Below, piece after piece: positions 42,890-54,083 of a stretch of DNA of 64,000 bases. Below the pieces are notes generated by a model, which was not told the origin of the DNA, searched no databases, and saw only the letters and a program-made list of their open reading frames with translations. The first letter of the stretch is position 1. Every line of letters begins with the position of its first letter. The stretch is from Bacteroidota bacterium (GTDB lineage Bacteria > Bacteroidota > Bacteroidia > AKYH767-A > 2013-40CM-41-45): positions 434,001 to 498,000 of the forward strand of contig JADJSV010000003.1 in the NCBI GenBank assembly GCA_016711505.1. The letters are read 5' to 3'. The translations under genes and the position numbers were made by a program.

Positions 42890-42967
42890 CTTCTGATAGT
42901 ATGGGAAAAATTATTACTTTTAGAGGTGAATCTTCATGTATAAAATAATAATTATAAAACCATTGTG

Positions 42968-44071
42968 ATGAAGCACTCTATCTCCATTTGTGTTATTTTT
43001 TTCTGTTGTCTCTTCATAGCAAAGGCTCAGCCTGCAAAGAGAATTATGCTTGAAGAATTTACGGGCACCTGGTGCGGTGGTTGTCCTGAAGGTACTTTAA
43101 GAGGTGAAACGATCTACTCGTTATTTCCACAGGAATGTATTCAACTTGCATGGCATCGTCTGGATTCATTAACTATTCCTGAAAATTATAATTTCCAATT
43201 ACGATTCGGTGTGAACAGCTATCCAACTGCTTTGTTCAACCGGAATAGAATACAGAATTATCCATATAATCCGTTTCAAACATTATGGTTAAGTAATTAT
43301 TTTGATCAAGAGAGTATTCCTGCAATTGCTTCTGTTTCATTCAGCAATATGACAAGAAATGGTTCTTCTTATTCTGCTGATGTAAATGTTGAATTTTATT
43401 CTTTGCCGGAAAGCGGAATTCCAATGAAAATAAATATTTTACTGATTGAAGACAGTATTCCTGCAACAGGAATTTTAGAACAAACTAATTATTCGTCAAA
43501 TGTTGAAAATGGAAACGATCCCCTTTTATACTGGAAACATAATTCTGTTGTGAGAAAAGCAGTAGGAGGAACATGGGGAATTGGTGGTGCAATTCCTTCG
43601 ATGATTTCTTTGGGAACCATTTATACACAGACAATGAATTTTGTTACGCAGCCATCATGGAATACTTCCTTTATGCATGCTGTTGCTTATGTTGCATACG
43701 ATCAGGATACTACGGAAAATCATTCGCAGATCCTGAATTCGGAAATTATTCATCTCGATAATTTTATTTCTACTGAAATCAGTCAGGCTTCTAACAGTTC
43801 GTTGTTATCAGTATTTCCAAATCCTATAGATTTCGGTCAGTCCCTCAGCATATCCTATGAATTGCAACATAGTTCTGAGATTGAAATCGCTATTTATAAT
43901 GCAAATGGGGCTTTAGTTTCTCAGCCTCATAAAAGCTATGAAACAGCAGGAAGACATACTTTTCTCTGGTCTACTGACAGATTAATGCCTTTTCTTGCTA
44001 AAGGAAATTATTTTGTTGAAATTAATTCTCAATCAGGTGAATCGTTTGTTCAGAAATTTGTTATAGAATAA
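42968..44071 (+). CDS. Omp28-like secreted protein with thioredoxin-type CxxC and T9SS domain
   Basis: 367 residues from ATG 42968 (a GTG precedes it by one codon). Signal peptide ending AKAQ. The N-terminal LEEFTGTWCGGCPEG is a thioredoxin-like redox motif of the Omp28-related family; the middle is a beta-rich domain. The last about 75 residues (LLSVFPNPIDFGQSLSISYE ... VQKFVIE) are a T9SS type A sorting signal. Role in the envelope unknown. It is divergent from arsR but shares no obvious arsenic link. Confidence 0.85.
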   Translation: MKHSISICVIFFCCLFIAKAQPAKRIMLEEFTGTWCGGCPEGTLRGETIYSLFPQECIQLAWHRLDSLTIPENYNFQLRFGVNSYPTALFNRNRIQNYPYNPFQTLWLSNYFDQESIPAIASVSFSNMTRNGSSYSADVNVEFYSLPESGIPMKINILLIEDSIPATGILEQTNYSSNVENGNDPLLYWKHNSVVRKAVGGTWGIGGAIPSMISLGTIYTQTMNFVTQPSWNTSFMHAVAYVAYDQDTTENHSQILNSEIIHLDNFISTEISQASNSSLLSVFPNPIDFGQSLSISYELQHSSEIEIAIYNANGALVSQPHKSYETAGRHTFLWSTDRLMPFLAKGNYFVEINSQSGESFVQKFVIE

Positions 44072-44206
44072 CTTTCATCTTTTTCTCAAGAAACCAACAA
44101 TTTCACTGTGAAAAGTTAATCAGATTTCAGGATTATCCTTGCGCATTTCAGGTAACTTTATAGCCGTTAAAGTTAAACTGACAGTTTTTCTGTCGTACAC
44201 AGTATT

Positions 44207-47200
44207 ATGAAGCAAATAAGTAGAACAGCTGAAGATATTTTAGCGCAAATGCGTACATATTTTCAGGAAAATGCCAATAAACGTATTTACACCAATGAAG
44301 AACCACTCCGGTCCGAACTTTTTACTTCCGGACAGATGGAGAAGTATGGAAAGACCCTTGCCGAAACCCATCGTTTAAGTTCTGAAAAAGGCAAAGACCT
44401 TGTATTACGTCGTTTGGCTGATAATGAAAAAACATTATTCGAAGTTCAGACATTGCTTACAGAAGATGAATCTGCGGATTCGCAGATCACTCCTGCAGGT
44501 GAATGGCTGGTCGATAATTTTTATCTGATCGAAGAACAGATCCGTACTGCGAAAAGACATTTACCAAAAGGCTATAGTGAGAACTTACCAAAGCTGGCGA
44601 ACAAAAGAGCCGCCGGACTTACTCGCGTTTATGATATTGCTTTGCAGATCATTTCACATAGCGATGGCCGGATCGATATAGAAAGCCTTAGTAGTTTTTT
44701 AAGATCCTATCAATCGGTAGCAAAACTAAAATTAGGTGAACTTTGGGCAATACCGATCATGCTTCGTCTTGCATTGATAGAAAACCTGCGCCGTGTTTCT
44801 GCTAAGATTGCGATCGACAGAATTGACAGAAATCTTGCTGATCAATGGGCGAAACGACTTATTGAAACTGCTGAAAACGAACCGCGGGATCTTATCATTA
44901 CAATTGCTGATATGACCCGTTCAAAACCACCGCTTGTGAGTCCGTTCATTGCTGAATTGACCCGACAGTTGAGTGGTAAAGGTCCCGGACTTGCACTTGC
45001 ACTTTCCTGGATCGAACAACGTTTAACAGAAAATGGCTTGACAAGCATAGAATTGATCTCGTCTGAAAATCAAAAGCAGGCAGCAGATCAGGTCTCTGTA
45101 AAAAACAGCATTGACAGTTTGCGTTTGTTAAGTGCAATGGACTGGCGTGATTTTGTTGAAGTACACAGTGTAGTTGAACAAATACTCCGGAAGGATCCTG
45201 CAGGAGTTTATTCCAATATGGATTTTACAACGCGTGATCAGTTTCGTCACGTTGTTGAACATGTTGCCCAACGATCAAGGTTGTCAGAAGAAGAAGTTAC
45301 TCAGATCGTTCTTAATCTTGCTAATGAAAGAGCTGCCAGTTATTCCAAAGACGACAGACAAGCACATGTTGGTTATTATCTGATCGGAAAAGGTCTCATG
45401 GAGACCAGACGTGCTGCGAAAATTCCGCAAACGTTTTTTAATAATTTCCGGTTTAAAGTTCGTCGACGTGCTTTATTTTTATACCTGTCATCGATCTTTC
45501 TTGCAACAACAGTTTTAACTGCCGGAGTATTTTATCTGATTCGTGATGAACAGATAGGCAAACTAATGATGTTGCTAATTCTTGGAATTTCGTTCATAAG
45601 TTTTAGTCAACTTGTGATTACTCTTATAAATTTCCTTTCGACGTTATTAGTCAAACCAAGACTATTGCCAAGAATGGATTTCTCAGAAGGTATACCTGAA
45701 GAATTTCATACGCTGGTGATCATTCCATCAATGTTAACTAATTCTAAAGACATTGATGAACTTGTAGAAGCTTTGGAAGTAAGGTATCTGGCAAATATGG
45801 ATAAGAATTTGCAGTTCGGTTTACTGACCGATTTTACAGATGCAAAATCAGAAGTATTGCCAACTGATCAAAAGATGCTGGATCAGGTCAAGAGAGGAAT
45901 TGAAGAACTGAATGTCAAATACGGATTCAGCGAAAATGAAATGTTCTTCTTATTTCATCGCCCAAGAAGATGGAACAATGATGAGAAGATCTGGATGGGT
46001 TATGAAAGAAAGCGTGGAAAACTTGCTGAGTTAAATGCTATTCTCCGTGGACAAGGCTATGATCGTTTTTCATTGATGGTCGGAAAAACCGATACTCTTC
46101 TTGATATAAAGTATGTTATCACTCTTGATGCAGATACACAGCTACCTCGCGGAGCAGCATGGAAACTTATCGCTTCGATGGCCCATCCGCTCAATCGTGC
46201 TTTATACAATGAAAGAAAACAGAGAGTAACTCAGGGATATGGAATTCTTCAACCACGGGTTGCAGTAAGTTTGCCTGATATTACAGCTTCTAACTTTGCA
46301 AAGTTACATGGCAATGAGCCGGGAATAGATCCGTATACAAGAGCATCTTCTGATGTATATCAGGATCTGTTTTTCGAAGGTTCGTTTATTGGAAAAGGAA
46401 TTTATGATGTAGATATTTTTGAAAAAGCATTAGGTGGAAAATTCCCTGAGAACAGGATCTTAAGTCATGATCTTATTGAAGGTTGTTATACAAGGTCAGG
46501 TTTGATCAGTGATGTTCAACTCTTCGAAAAATATCCAACTACATACAGAGCGGATGTTAAAAGAAGAATGAGATGGATCCGTGGTGACTGGCAAATTGCA
46601 GCATTCTTTTCTCCTTTTGTTCCGAATGTAAAGCACCGTTGGAGAAGAAATACGCTTTCAGCTCTATCAAGATGGAAAATTTTCGATAACATAAGACGGA
46701 GTCTGGTGCCAATTGCTTTGACAATATTTATGTTGATTGCATGGCTTGTTCTGGATCATCCATTATTCTGGACTATCGTAATATCAAGTGTAATTGTTAT
46801 GCCTGTTGTGATTTCATCAGTGTGGCAATTATTCAAACGACAGAAAGATATTGTTTTTACTCAGCATATTATTTTATTCAGTCTGAATGCAAGTGGAGTA
46901 TTTGTACAAATAATTTTCACTCTGATCTGTTTGCCCTATGAAGCGTATTATACTTTAATTGCTATTCTCAGAACCACATGGAGAATGGTAATCTCTCATA
47001 AGAAACTTTTGGAATGGAATCCTTCCTCAGTTGAAGAACGAATGAACCCTGCCAGTCTTGCTGCTTCATTCAGTTCAATGTGGTTTGAACCTGCATTGGC
47101 TTTGGGAATATTTTATTTCCTGTTTTCTTCTGATCCAAACAGAATTGCTGTTGCAATTCCAATTTTACTATTATGGATGTCTGCACCTCTCGTGACATGG

Positions 47201-50200
47201 TGGATGAGCAGGCCTATTTCCAGACAATCTAGTGCTCTTTCAAACGATCAGATTTTATATTTGAGAGTACTATCGAGAAAGACCTGGGGATTTTTCGAGA
47301 AGTATGTGACAGAAGAAGATAATTGGTTACCACCTGATAATTTTCAGGAAAAGCCAACTCCTGTAATTGCACATAGAACATCGCCTACAAATATCGGATT
47401 GTATTTGTTATCAAATCTCACAGCAGTTGATTTCGGATATATGTCTGTCAGCAGGATGCTTGCAAGAACTCAGCACACATTTGATACTTTGAACATTTTA
47501 CCGAAACACAATGGACATCTTTATAACTGGTATGATACAGTTTCGCTTGACCCATTGATTCCGAAGTATATTTCAACAGTTGATAATGGTAACCTTGTCG
47601 GACATTTACTTACTCTTCGTCAGGGCTTTCTTGAAATACTTGACCAGAAAACTTTTGATTCGAAAGTCTATGTAGGATTAAGAGATACATTATTAGTCTT
47701 GCTGGAAAGAATTGAAGCCGGTGATAAAGATAAGTTCAATGAATTCAGAGATGCTGTTGACAATGCTTCACAATCGGAAGAACTTTCTGTTTATGAGAAC
47801 ATGCTTCGCTTGAATGATCTTTCTGACAAATTGGAACAAGCGTTGTCGGGAATAAATTTTACAGGTAATCCTTATGGTGTATGGTGGAAAAAAATATTGT
47901 TAGATCAGATCTCAGGAATATTAGAGAACATGCAAGTATTGAAGCCATGGTATCTTCTGGAATCTGCACCTGAAAATTTAAAGAACCTGATCCAGATTAA
48001 AAACCCTTCACTTGTAGAAATTTCCAAGATCTCTATTTACTTGCCAAGAGAAATTAAAGGTAAGCGGGCAGAAGCTACTGCTGAAGAAAATGCATGGTTT
48101 GATACATTCCTGATTGCATTGGAAGAATCAGGAAATCTTGCTGATGCAAGAATTTCTATGATCGATGATCAGATCTTTGAATGTGATGAGCTATCAAATA
48201 TTGAATGGGATTTTCTTTACGACAAATCAAAACAACTCTTTACAATCGGATATAAGCCTGACGAGTATCAACTCGATCCAAGCTTTTATGATCTACTTGC
48301 ATCTGAAAGCAGACTTGCAACTTTCGTTGGGATTGCACAAGGAAAAATCCCTGAAGAGAGTTGGTTTGCATTAGGTCGATTAGTTTCTAATCCGGGGCGT
48401 AAGCCTGTATTGCTTTCATGGAGTGGTTCAATGTTCGAGTATTTAATGCCGTTACTTGTAATGCCTAATTATGAGAACACATTATTAGACAGGACTTATA
48501 AAACTTCCGTTGCAAGACAAATTGAATATGGTAACCAAAGAGGTGTGCCTTGGGGAAATTCTGAATCCGGTTATAATCTTACTGATGTAAATTCTAATTA
48601 TCAGTATCATGCTTTTGGAACTCCCGGACTTGGATTGAAACGAGGCTTAGGCGAAGAATTGGTAATTGCTCCGTATGCAACTGCAATGGCATTGATGGTA
48701 GAACCTGAGAAGTCGTGTAAGAATCTTGAACTGATGACGAGTGAAGGATTTGAAGGTGACTTCGGATTTTATGAAGCGATTGATTACACTCCGGCGCGTT
48801 TGCCACGTGGACAAACAAATGCAATCATTTATTCTTACATGGCGCATCATCAGGGTATGAGTTTACTTTCATTCTCATATTTGCTTTTGAATCAGCCAAT
48901 GCAAAGACGTTTTGAAGCTGAACCTCGTTTTAAAGCAAGTCTTTTACTTTTACAGGAAAGAATTCCTAAAGCAACTTCTTATTACGCACATACTGCACCT
49001 TCTACTGAAAAGAATTTTGCAAAAGACGGTTCAGCGGTACGTGTATTAAAAACGCCGAATACTCCGGTACCGGAAGTACAGTTATTGTCGAATGGAAGAT
49101 ATCATGTGATGGTAACTAATTCCGGTGGTGGATACAGCCGTTGGAAAGATCTTGCTGTTACAAGATGGCGTGAAGATGCTACTTGTGACAATTGGGGAAA
49201 TTTCTGTTACATCAGAGATCTTGACAATGATGTTTTCTGGTCTGCAACTTTTCAACCTAGTTTACGCAAAGTAAAAAACTATGAGGTAGCATTCTCTCAA
49301 AGCCGTGCTGACTTCAGAGGTTCATTGAACCGTATCGAAACACATACCGAAATTGTAGTTTCGCCGGAAGATGATATTGAAATGCGAAGACTTAATCTTT
49401 CAAATCATTCAGATCAGGTCAGAACACTTGAGATCACAAGTTACTCTGAAGTTGTTTTGGCTTCTGCAGCTTCCGATGCAATGGCGCCTGCATACAGTAA
49501 TTTATTTGTACAGACTGAAATACAGAAAGCAAATAATGCAATTATCTGTACACGTCGACCACGTTCTGTAAGTGAGCATCCGCCATACATGTTCCATATG
49601 ATGTGTGCCGAAGGGGTACAAGTGGAACAGGTTTCTTATGAGACAAGCAGAAATAAATTTGTTGGTCGTGGGAATACTCCTGCCAATCCTTCTGCAATGC
49701 AAAATCGGGGTCCATTATCCGGAAGTGAAGGTTCGGTACTTGATCCTGTTGTTGCGATCAGATATAGAATTACTTTACGCCCAAGACAAATTGTTTCAAT
49801 TGATTTTATTATTGGTATAGGTGATACTAAAGAAATTTGTCAGTCATTGATTGAAAAATATCAGGATCATCATCACAAAGACAGGATCTTTGAATTAGCA
49901 TGGACGCATAATCAAGTTGTGCTGCGACACATCAATGCAACTGAAGCCGACACTCAACTCTATAGCAGATTAGCGAGCTCAGTAATTTTTGCTAACTCAT
50001 TCCTTAGAGCAAATCCGGCAATACTTATTAAAAATCAACGAGGACAATCAGGACTCTGGGGCTATTCAATTTCCGGAGACCTTCCAATTGTACTTTTGAA
50101 AGTTGAGAACCAGGAAAATGTTCAATTGGTAAAGCAATTAATTCAAGCACATAATTACTGGCAGCTAAAAGGATTGAAAGTAGATCTTGTGATCTGGAAT

Positions 50201-52888
50201 GAAGATCATGGCGGCTATCGTCAGTTGTTGCAAAATCAGATTCAGGCACTTATTGCTGCTGAAGTTGCAGATAAACCGGGAGGAATTTTTGTCAGAGCAT
50301 CTGATCAGATCTCCAATGAAGACAGAATTTTATTCCAGACTGTTGCACGTGTTATTTTAAGTGACGAAGAAGGTACATTAGAAGAACATCTGGACCGTAA
50401 AGCTGCTGCTAAATTAAATATTCCGGCACTCGTTACAACTATTCCGCCTGATACTCAGAGTAGCGTCATCACTCAGCCGAAAGACCTTAAATTCTTCAAT
50501 GGTCTCGGCGGTTTTTCTCAGGACGGAAGTGAATATATTATTTCTGTCAATAGTAAACTGAGAACTCCTGCACCATGGTCGAATGTAATTGCTAATCCTA
50601 AATTTGGAACTGTAGTTTCTGAAAGCGGCCAGGCTTATACATGGGCTGAAAATGCACATGAATATCGATTGACTCCATGGAATAATGATCCGATAAGTGA
50701 TATTGGTGGTGAAGTATTTTATTTGCGTGATGAAGAGTCAGGCAGATTCTGGTCTACAACTCTTTTGCCTCGTCCGGGAAATTCGTCCTATACTGTTCGT
50801 CATGGAATGGGTTATAGCGTTTTTGAATATCAGGAAGATGGTATCCAGTCAGAAATGTGGGTGTATGTGGATATTGAAAGTGCAGTGAAATTTACTGTGC
50901 TGAAAATTAAAAATGCATCAGGCCGGCCACGTAAACTTTCTGCTACAGGATATACTGAATGGGTAATGGGAGATATGCGTCCGAAAAATGCAATGCACAT
51001 TTTCAGTGAAATGGATTCTGTTACAGGTGCACTCATTGCTAAAAATCCATACAATACAGAATTCCCTGGTCGTGTAACTTTCTTTGATGTCGACGAGCGC
51101 AAGAAAACGTTTACGGCTGACAGAGCTGAATTCATAGGAAGAAATCAATCGCTGCAAAATCCTGATGCTATGAGTAAAGTTAAGCTATCAGGAAAATTAG
51201 GAGCTGGTTATGATCCATGTGCTGCTATTCAGATAAATTTCGAATTGGATGAAGGAGAAGAAAAAGAAATCATTTTCCGACTGGGAACAGGAACTGATAT
51301 AAATGATGCTCTTAATCTTGTGAAGAATTTCAAAGGAAGTGATAAAGCTGCTACTGCTTTGCAAAAGGTTCGTGACTTCTGGAAGAAAACTCTTGAAGCA
51401 ATGCAGGTTCAAACTCCTGATGATGCAACCAATATCATAGCCAACTATTGGATCACATATCAGACGTTGTCGTCTCGTTTATGGGGAAGAAGTGGTTACT
51501 ATCAATCCGGTGGTGCATTCGGATTCAGAGATCAGTTGCAGGATGTGCTTTCATTATTGCACGCTCAACCTGAACTGGCCCGTGAACAAATTCTTCTTGC
51601 TGCATCACGTCAATTTAAAGAAGGCGATGTACAGCATTGGTGGCATCCACCTACAGGTCGTGGTGTCCGGACCCGTTGTTCTGACGATTTCCTTTGGTTG
51701 CCTTATGTGACTATCCGGTATATCAGACAAACGGGAGATGATAAGATCCTTGATGAAATGATCTCATATCTTGAAGGCCGTCATTTAAATCATGAAGAAG
51801 AGTCTTACTATGATCTTCCAATTCAATCAATGCAGAGAGCTTCGCTTTATGATCATTGTGTAAAAGCAATTCAATATGGATTCAGATATGGAGAGCATGG
51901 ACTTCCATTAATCGGAAGTGGTGACTGGAACGATGGAATGGACCAGGTTGGTAAACATGGAAAAGGCGAAAGCGTCTGGCTTGGATTCTTTATCTACGAT
52001 ATCTGTATGAATTTTATTGAGGTCGCTGAACGTCATCAGGATTTAGGTTTTGCTGAACAGTGTAAAGATGAAGCTGAAAAATTAAAAGTCAACATTGAGA
52101 AGAATGCATGGGATGGCGAATGGTACCGTCGTGCCTACTTCGACGATGGAACTCCACTTGGATCTCATCTCAACGATGAATGTCAGATCGATTCACTTTC
52201 TCAAAGTTGGTCTGTTATTTCCGGTGTTGCAGATAAAACCCGTGCATTGACTGCCATGAATTCTGCTTATGCCAGATTAGTGAATAAGAAAGATAATATT
52301 ATTTGTCTGTTAGATCCTGCATTTGATAAGTCTGTTACCAATCCGGGCTACATCAAAGGTTATGTAGCAGGTGTTCGTGAGAACGGCGGACAATATTCGC
52401 ATGCTGCTATCTGGATGATCATTGCATTTACTAAGCTTGGAGATTCTGAAAAAGCATGGGAGTTATTTAAAATGATCAATCCGATAAATCATGGACGTAC
52501 TCCTGAAGAGATTGCAACATACAAAGTCGAACCATATGTAATGGCCGGTGATGTCTATGCAGTGTCACCACATCAAGGTCATGGTGGCTGGACATGGTAC
52601 ACAGGTTCTGCAGGATGGATGAATCAATTGATCACAGATCATTTCTTCGGACTCAGAAAAGAAGGCGACAAACTTTCTTTTGTTCCATGTGTTCCTGCTG
52701 AATGGGGATCTTTTAAAATTCATTATCGATATAAATCATCCGTATACAATATTTCGTTTACTCAGGATAGCGGAGTAGGCGCAATGACAGTAAAGGAAAA
52801 CAATATCGATTTTGAAAATAATAAGATCGCATTGGTGGATGACGGAGCGACGCATGAGGTGAAGATTGTTTTGTATAGAGGAAAATAA
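44207..52888 (+). CDS. Giant cyclic beta-1,2-glucan synthase-like protein (NdvB/Cgs type)
   Basis: 2893 residues, close to the size of rhizobial NdvB and Brucella Cgs. Order of parts: cytoplasmic N-terminus; two membrane helices (about 425-490); a GT84-like glycosyltransferase (about 500-800, YVITLDADTQLPRGAAWKL); four or more membrane helices (about 830-1010); a glycoamylase-like domain (about 1290-1560, WGNSESGYN, FGFYEAIDYTP, YMAHHQGMSL); two GH94 beta-sandwich domains; and a GH94 phosphorylase domain (about 2410-2800) with GSGDWNDGMD, whose GDWND aspartates (about 2573-2576) include the predicted general acid. It is expected to make and ring-close beta-1,2-glucan. No transporter lies nearby. 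Confidence 0.88.
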   Translation: MKQISRTAEDILAQMRTYFQENANKRIYTNEEPLRSELFTSGQMEKYGKTLAETHRLSSEKGKDLVLRRLADNEKTLFEVQTLLTEDESADSQITPAGEWLVDNFYLIEEQIRTAKRHLPKGYSENLPKLANKRAAGLTRVYDIALQIISHSDGRIDIESLSSFLRSYQSVAKLKLGELWAIPIMLRLALIENLRRVSAKIAIDRIDRNLADQWAKRLIETAENEPRDLIITIADMTRSKPPLVSPFIAELTRQLSGKGPGLALALSWIEQRLTENGLTSIELISSENQKQAADQVSVKNSIDSLRLLSAMDWRDFVEVHSVVEQILRKDPAGVYSNMDFTTRDQFRHVVEHVAQRSRLSEEEVTQIVLNLANERAASYSKDDRQAHVGYYLIGKGLMETRRAAKIPQTFFNNFRFKVRRRALFLYLSSIFLATTVLTAGVFYLIRDEQIGKLMMLLILGISFISFSQLVITLINFLSTLLVKPRLLPRMDFSEGIPEEFHTLVIIPSMLTNSKDIDELVEALEVRYLANMDKNLQFGLLTDFTDAKSEVLPTDQKMLDQVKRGIEELNVKYGFSENEMFFLFHRPRRWNNDEKIWMGYERKRGKLAELNAILRGQGYDRFSLMVGKTDTLLDIKYVITLDADTQLPRGAAWKLIASMAHPLNRALYNERKQRVTQGYGILQPRVAVSLPDITASNFAKLHGNEPGIDPYTRASSDVYQDLFFEGSFIGKGIYDVDIFEKALGGKFPENRILSHDLIEGCYTRSGLISDVQLFEKYPTTYRADVKRRMRWIRGDWQIAAFFSPFVPNVKHRWRRNTLSALSRWKIFDNIRRSLVPIALTIFMLIAWLVLDHPLFWTIVISSVIVMPVVISSVWQLFKRQKDIVFTQHIILFSLNASGVFVQIIFTLICLPYEAYYTLIAILRTTWRMVISHKKLLEWNPSSVEERMNPASLAASFSSMWFEPALALGIFYFLFSSDPNRIAVAIPILLLWMSAPLVTWWMSRPISRQSSALSNDQILYLRVLSRKTWGFFEKYVTEEDNWLPPDNFQEKPTPVIAHRTSPTNIGLYLLSNLTAVDFGYMSVSRMLARTQHTFDTLNILPKHNGHLYNWYDTVSLDPLIPKYISTVDNGNLVGHLLTLRQGFLEILDQKTFDSKVYVGLRDTLLVLLERIEAGDKDKFNEFRDAVDNASQSEELSVYENMLRLNDLSDKLEQALSGINFTGNPYGVWWKKILLDQISGILENMQVLKPWYLLESAPENLKNLIQIKNPSLVEISKISIYLPREIKGKRAEATAEENAWFDTFLIALEESGNLADARISMIDDQIFECDELSNIEWDFLYDKSKQLFTIGYKPDEYQLDPSFYDLLASESRLATFVGIAQGKIPEESWFALGRLVSNPGRKPVLLSWSGSMFEYLMPLLVMPNYENTLLDRTYKTSVARQIEYGNQRGVPWGNSESGYNLTDVNSNYQYHAFGTPGLGLKRGLGEELVIAPYATAMALMVEPEKSCKNLELMTSEGFEGDFGFYEAIDYTPARLPRGQTNAIIYSYMAHHQGMSLLSFSYLLLNQPMQRRFEAEPRFKASLLLLQERIPKATSYYAHTAPSTEKNFAKDGSAVRVLKTPNTPVPEVQLLSNGRYHVMVTNSGGGYSRWKDLAVTRWREDATCDNWGNFCYIRDLDNDVFWSATFQPSLRKVKNYEVAFSQSRADFRGSLNRIETHTEIVVSPEDDIEMRRLNLSNHSDQVRTLEITSYSEVVLASAASDAMAPAYSNLFVQTEIQKANNAIICTRRPRSVSEHPPYMFHMMCAEGVQVEQVSYETSRNKFVGRGNTPANPSAMQNRGPLSGSEGSVLDPVVAIRYRITLRPRQIVSIDFIIGIGDTKEICQSLIEKYQDHHHKDRIFELAWTHNQVVLRHINATEADTQLYSRLASSVIFANSFLRANPAILIKNQRGQSGLWGYSISGDLPIVLLKVENQENVQLVKQLIQAHNYWQLKGLKVDLVIWNEDHGGYRQLLQNQIQALIAAEVADKPGGIFVRASDQISNEDRILFQTVARVILSDEEGTLEEHLDRKAAAKLNIPALVTTIPPDTQSSVITQPKDLKFFNGLGGFSQDGSEYIISVNSKLRTPAPWSNVIANPKFGTVVSESGQAYTWAENAHEYRLTPWNNDPISDIGGEVFYLRDEESGRFWSTTLLPRPGNSSYTVRHGMGYSVFEYQEDGIQSEMWVYVDIESAVKFTVLKIKNASGRPRKLSATGYTEWVMGDMRPKNAMHIFSEMDSVTGALIAKNPYNTEFPGRVTFFDVDERKKTFTADRAEFIGRNQSLQNPDAMSKVKLSGKLGAGYDPCAAIQINFELDEGEEKEIIFRLGTGTDINDALNLVKNFKGSDKAATALQKVRDFWKKTLEAMQVQTPDDATNIIANYWITYQTLSSRLWGRSGYYQSGGAFGFRDQLQDVLSLLHAQPELAREQILLAASRQFKEGDVQHWWHPPTGRGVRTRCSDDFLWLPYVTIRYIRQTGDDKILDEMISYLEGRHLNHEEESYYDLPIQSMQRASLYDHCVKAIQYGFRYGEHGLPLIGSGDWNDGMDQVGKHGKGESVWLGFFIYDICMNFIEVAERHQDLGFAEQCKDEAEKLKVNIEKNAWDGEWYRRAYFDDGTPLGSHLNDECQIDSLSQSWSVISGVADKTRALTAMNSAYARLVNKKDNIICLLDPAFDKSVTNPGYIKGYVAGVRENGGQYSHAAIWMIIAFTKLGDSEKAWELFKMINPINHGRTPEEIATYKVEPYVMAGDVYAVSPHQGHGGWTWYTGSAGWMNQLITDHFFGLRKEGDKLSFVPCVPAEWGSFKIHYRYKSSVYNISFTQDSGVGAMTVKENNIDFENNKIALVDDGATHEVKIVLYRGK

Positions 52889-52970
52889 AAGAGGTCAAGT
52901 GTATTACTGTGCGATTAGAAAACTAAAATTTTATTTCCTGATTATAAAAATGAAACAGTAAAGCTTAGAA

Positions 52971-53007
52971 ACCGAAAAGGTCCTGGAAGGACCCTTTCGG
53001 TTTTTTC
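52971..53007 (+). terminator. Rho-independent terminator after the glucan synthase
   Basis: ACCGAAAAGGTCC pairs with GGACCCTTTCGGT (12 of 13 positions) around a short loop, followed by TTTTTT. It separates the giant gene from the convergent gene ending at 53033. Confidence 0.85.
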
Positions 53008-53032
53008 GCGAGTAAGTAAAAGTTATTTATTA

Positions 53033-54061
53033 TTAAAAAGGCATCTTCACCGTCAACCCATATATAGATTTCTGATTCTTCAGGTAAATAACATCCAGAC
53101 TAAATCCGAATGATCCCGAATCTTCGACAACAAATCCGGTTTTAAATTTGTTGTGTAATGGTCCTGACTTTTCATAGGATTTCGTAAAACCAGCCTGTAA
53201 GCCAACCCATTTTGCCCGGGAGCCGGAGATATTGGTCATGATCTTGAAATCATAAGATGCTACCATATTCAGATTTGTAAATTTTTCCGACGACCAGTCT
53301 GCGAATGAATTGATACTATAACTGACTCCCGTCTTGAGGAATGGAATTGCATATTTGTTGTCAAATATCAGACTTAAATTAAATGCTGCCATCGGGCTCC
53401 ATCTGCTGCCAATTAAACTTAAGCCGAATGATGGCGACAACTCAAGAAAGTCAGTCTTGTCGCGACCATGATCTTTGATCGTCCAGTGTTCATTTTTTTT
53501 CTCAACTTCTATACGTGTACTTTGCTTGATGATTTTTTTGTTCTCTATTGCTGCTGCTAATGCATCACTGATTTTGATCTGTGAAAGTGAAGGAAGTAAT
53601 GCCGGGTCTTTGAGATAAATATGCATCTCGTAATTATTTTCAAAAGCGTAAATAATATATTCATATGGTTGAAGTTCGTTCGTCAATGACCATTTTTCTT
53701 TTTGTATGTCAACAGACTGTTCTGCATAGTCTGTACTTTCAGCCTTTAACCTTCGTTTGCCATTGGCACTTACAAAGTAATATGTAAGTCTGGATCCGGC
53801 AGGATAAACTGAACTTTTAATTGCTTTATCCATATCTGCAAGAAATAATTGTATCAAAGAATCTGCGTTTTCGTATCTGAGCAAGCCGGTCTTATTTTTA
53901 CCAATAAGAATAATAGTTATTTCTTCTGACGGATTGATTCTTATAGTATCTTTTTCTTTGCTGTTCCATTCAGCTTTATCTTCATCCAGATAATATTGCG
54001 CTTTTGAATCCTGTAAATTGGCAAGGCAAGCCCATAAAGCGATCAGCAGTATTTTTTTCAT
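53033..54061 (-). CDS. Secreted protein of unknown function in a sigma/anti-sigma operon
   Basis: 342 residues with a signal peptide ending SKAQ. The first half is mixed alpha/beta; the second half (about 210-342) has alternating strands such as LELSPSFGLSLIGSRWSPMAAFNLSLIFDN and ends LTVKMPF, suggesting an outer-membrane barrel. No family was recognised. It lies 22 bp after the anti-sigma gene and is probably the effector of the locus. Confidence 0.7.
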   Translation of the reverse strand: MKKILLIALWACLANLQDSKAQYYLDEDKAEWNSKEKDTIRINPSEEITIILIGKNKTGLLRYENADSLIQLFLADMDKAIKSSVYPAGSRLTYYFVSANGKRRLKAESTDYAEQSVDIQKEKWSLTNELQPYEYIIYAFENNYEMHIYLKDPALLPSLSQIKISDALAAAIENKKIIKQSTRIEVEKKNEHWTIKDHGRDKTDFLELSPSFGLSLIGSRWSPMAAFNLSLIFDNKYAIPFLKTGVSYSINSFADWSSEKFTNLNMVASYDFKIMTNISGSRAKWVGLQAGFTKSYEKSGPLHNKFKTGFVVEDSGSFGFSLDVIYLKNQKSIYGLTVKMPF

Positions 54062-54083
54062 AGTAAGATTTTATTTTGATTAT

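Noticed and set aside
44142..44160. TTG ... TAACTTTA before the glucan synthase
   Set aside because: The spacer is only 11 bp, far from the 19-21 needed, so I did not call a promoter.
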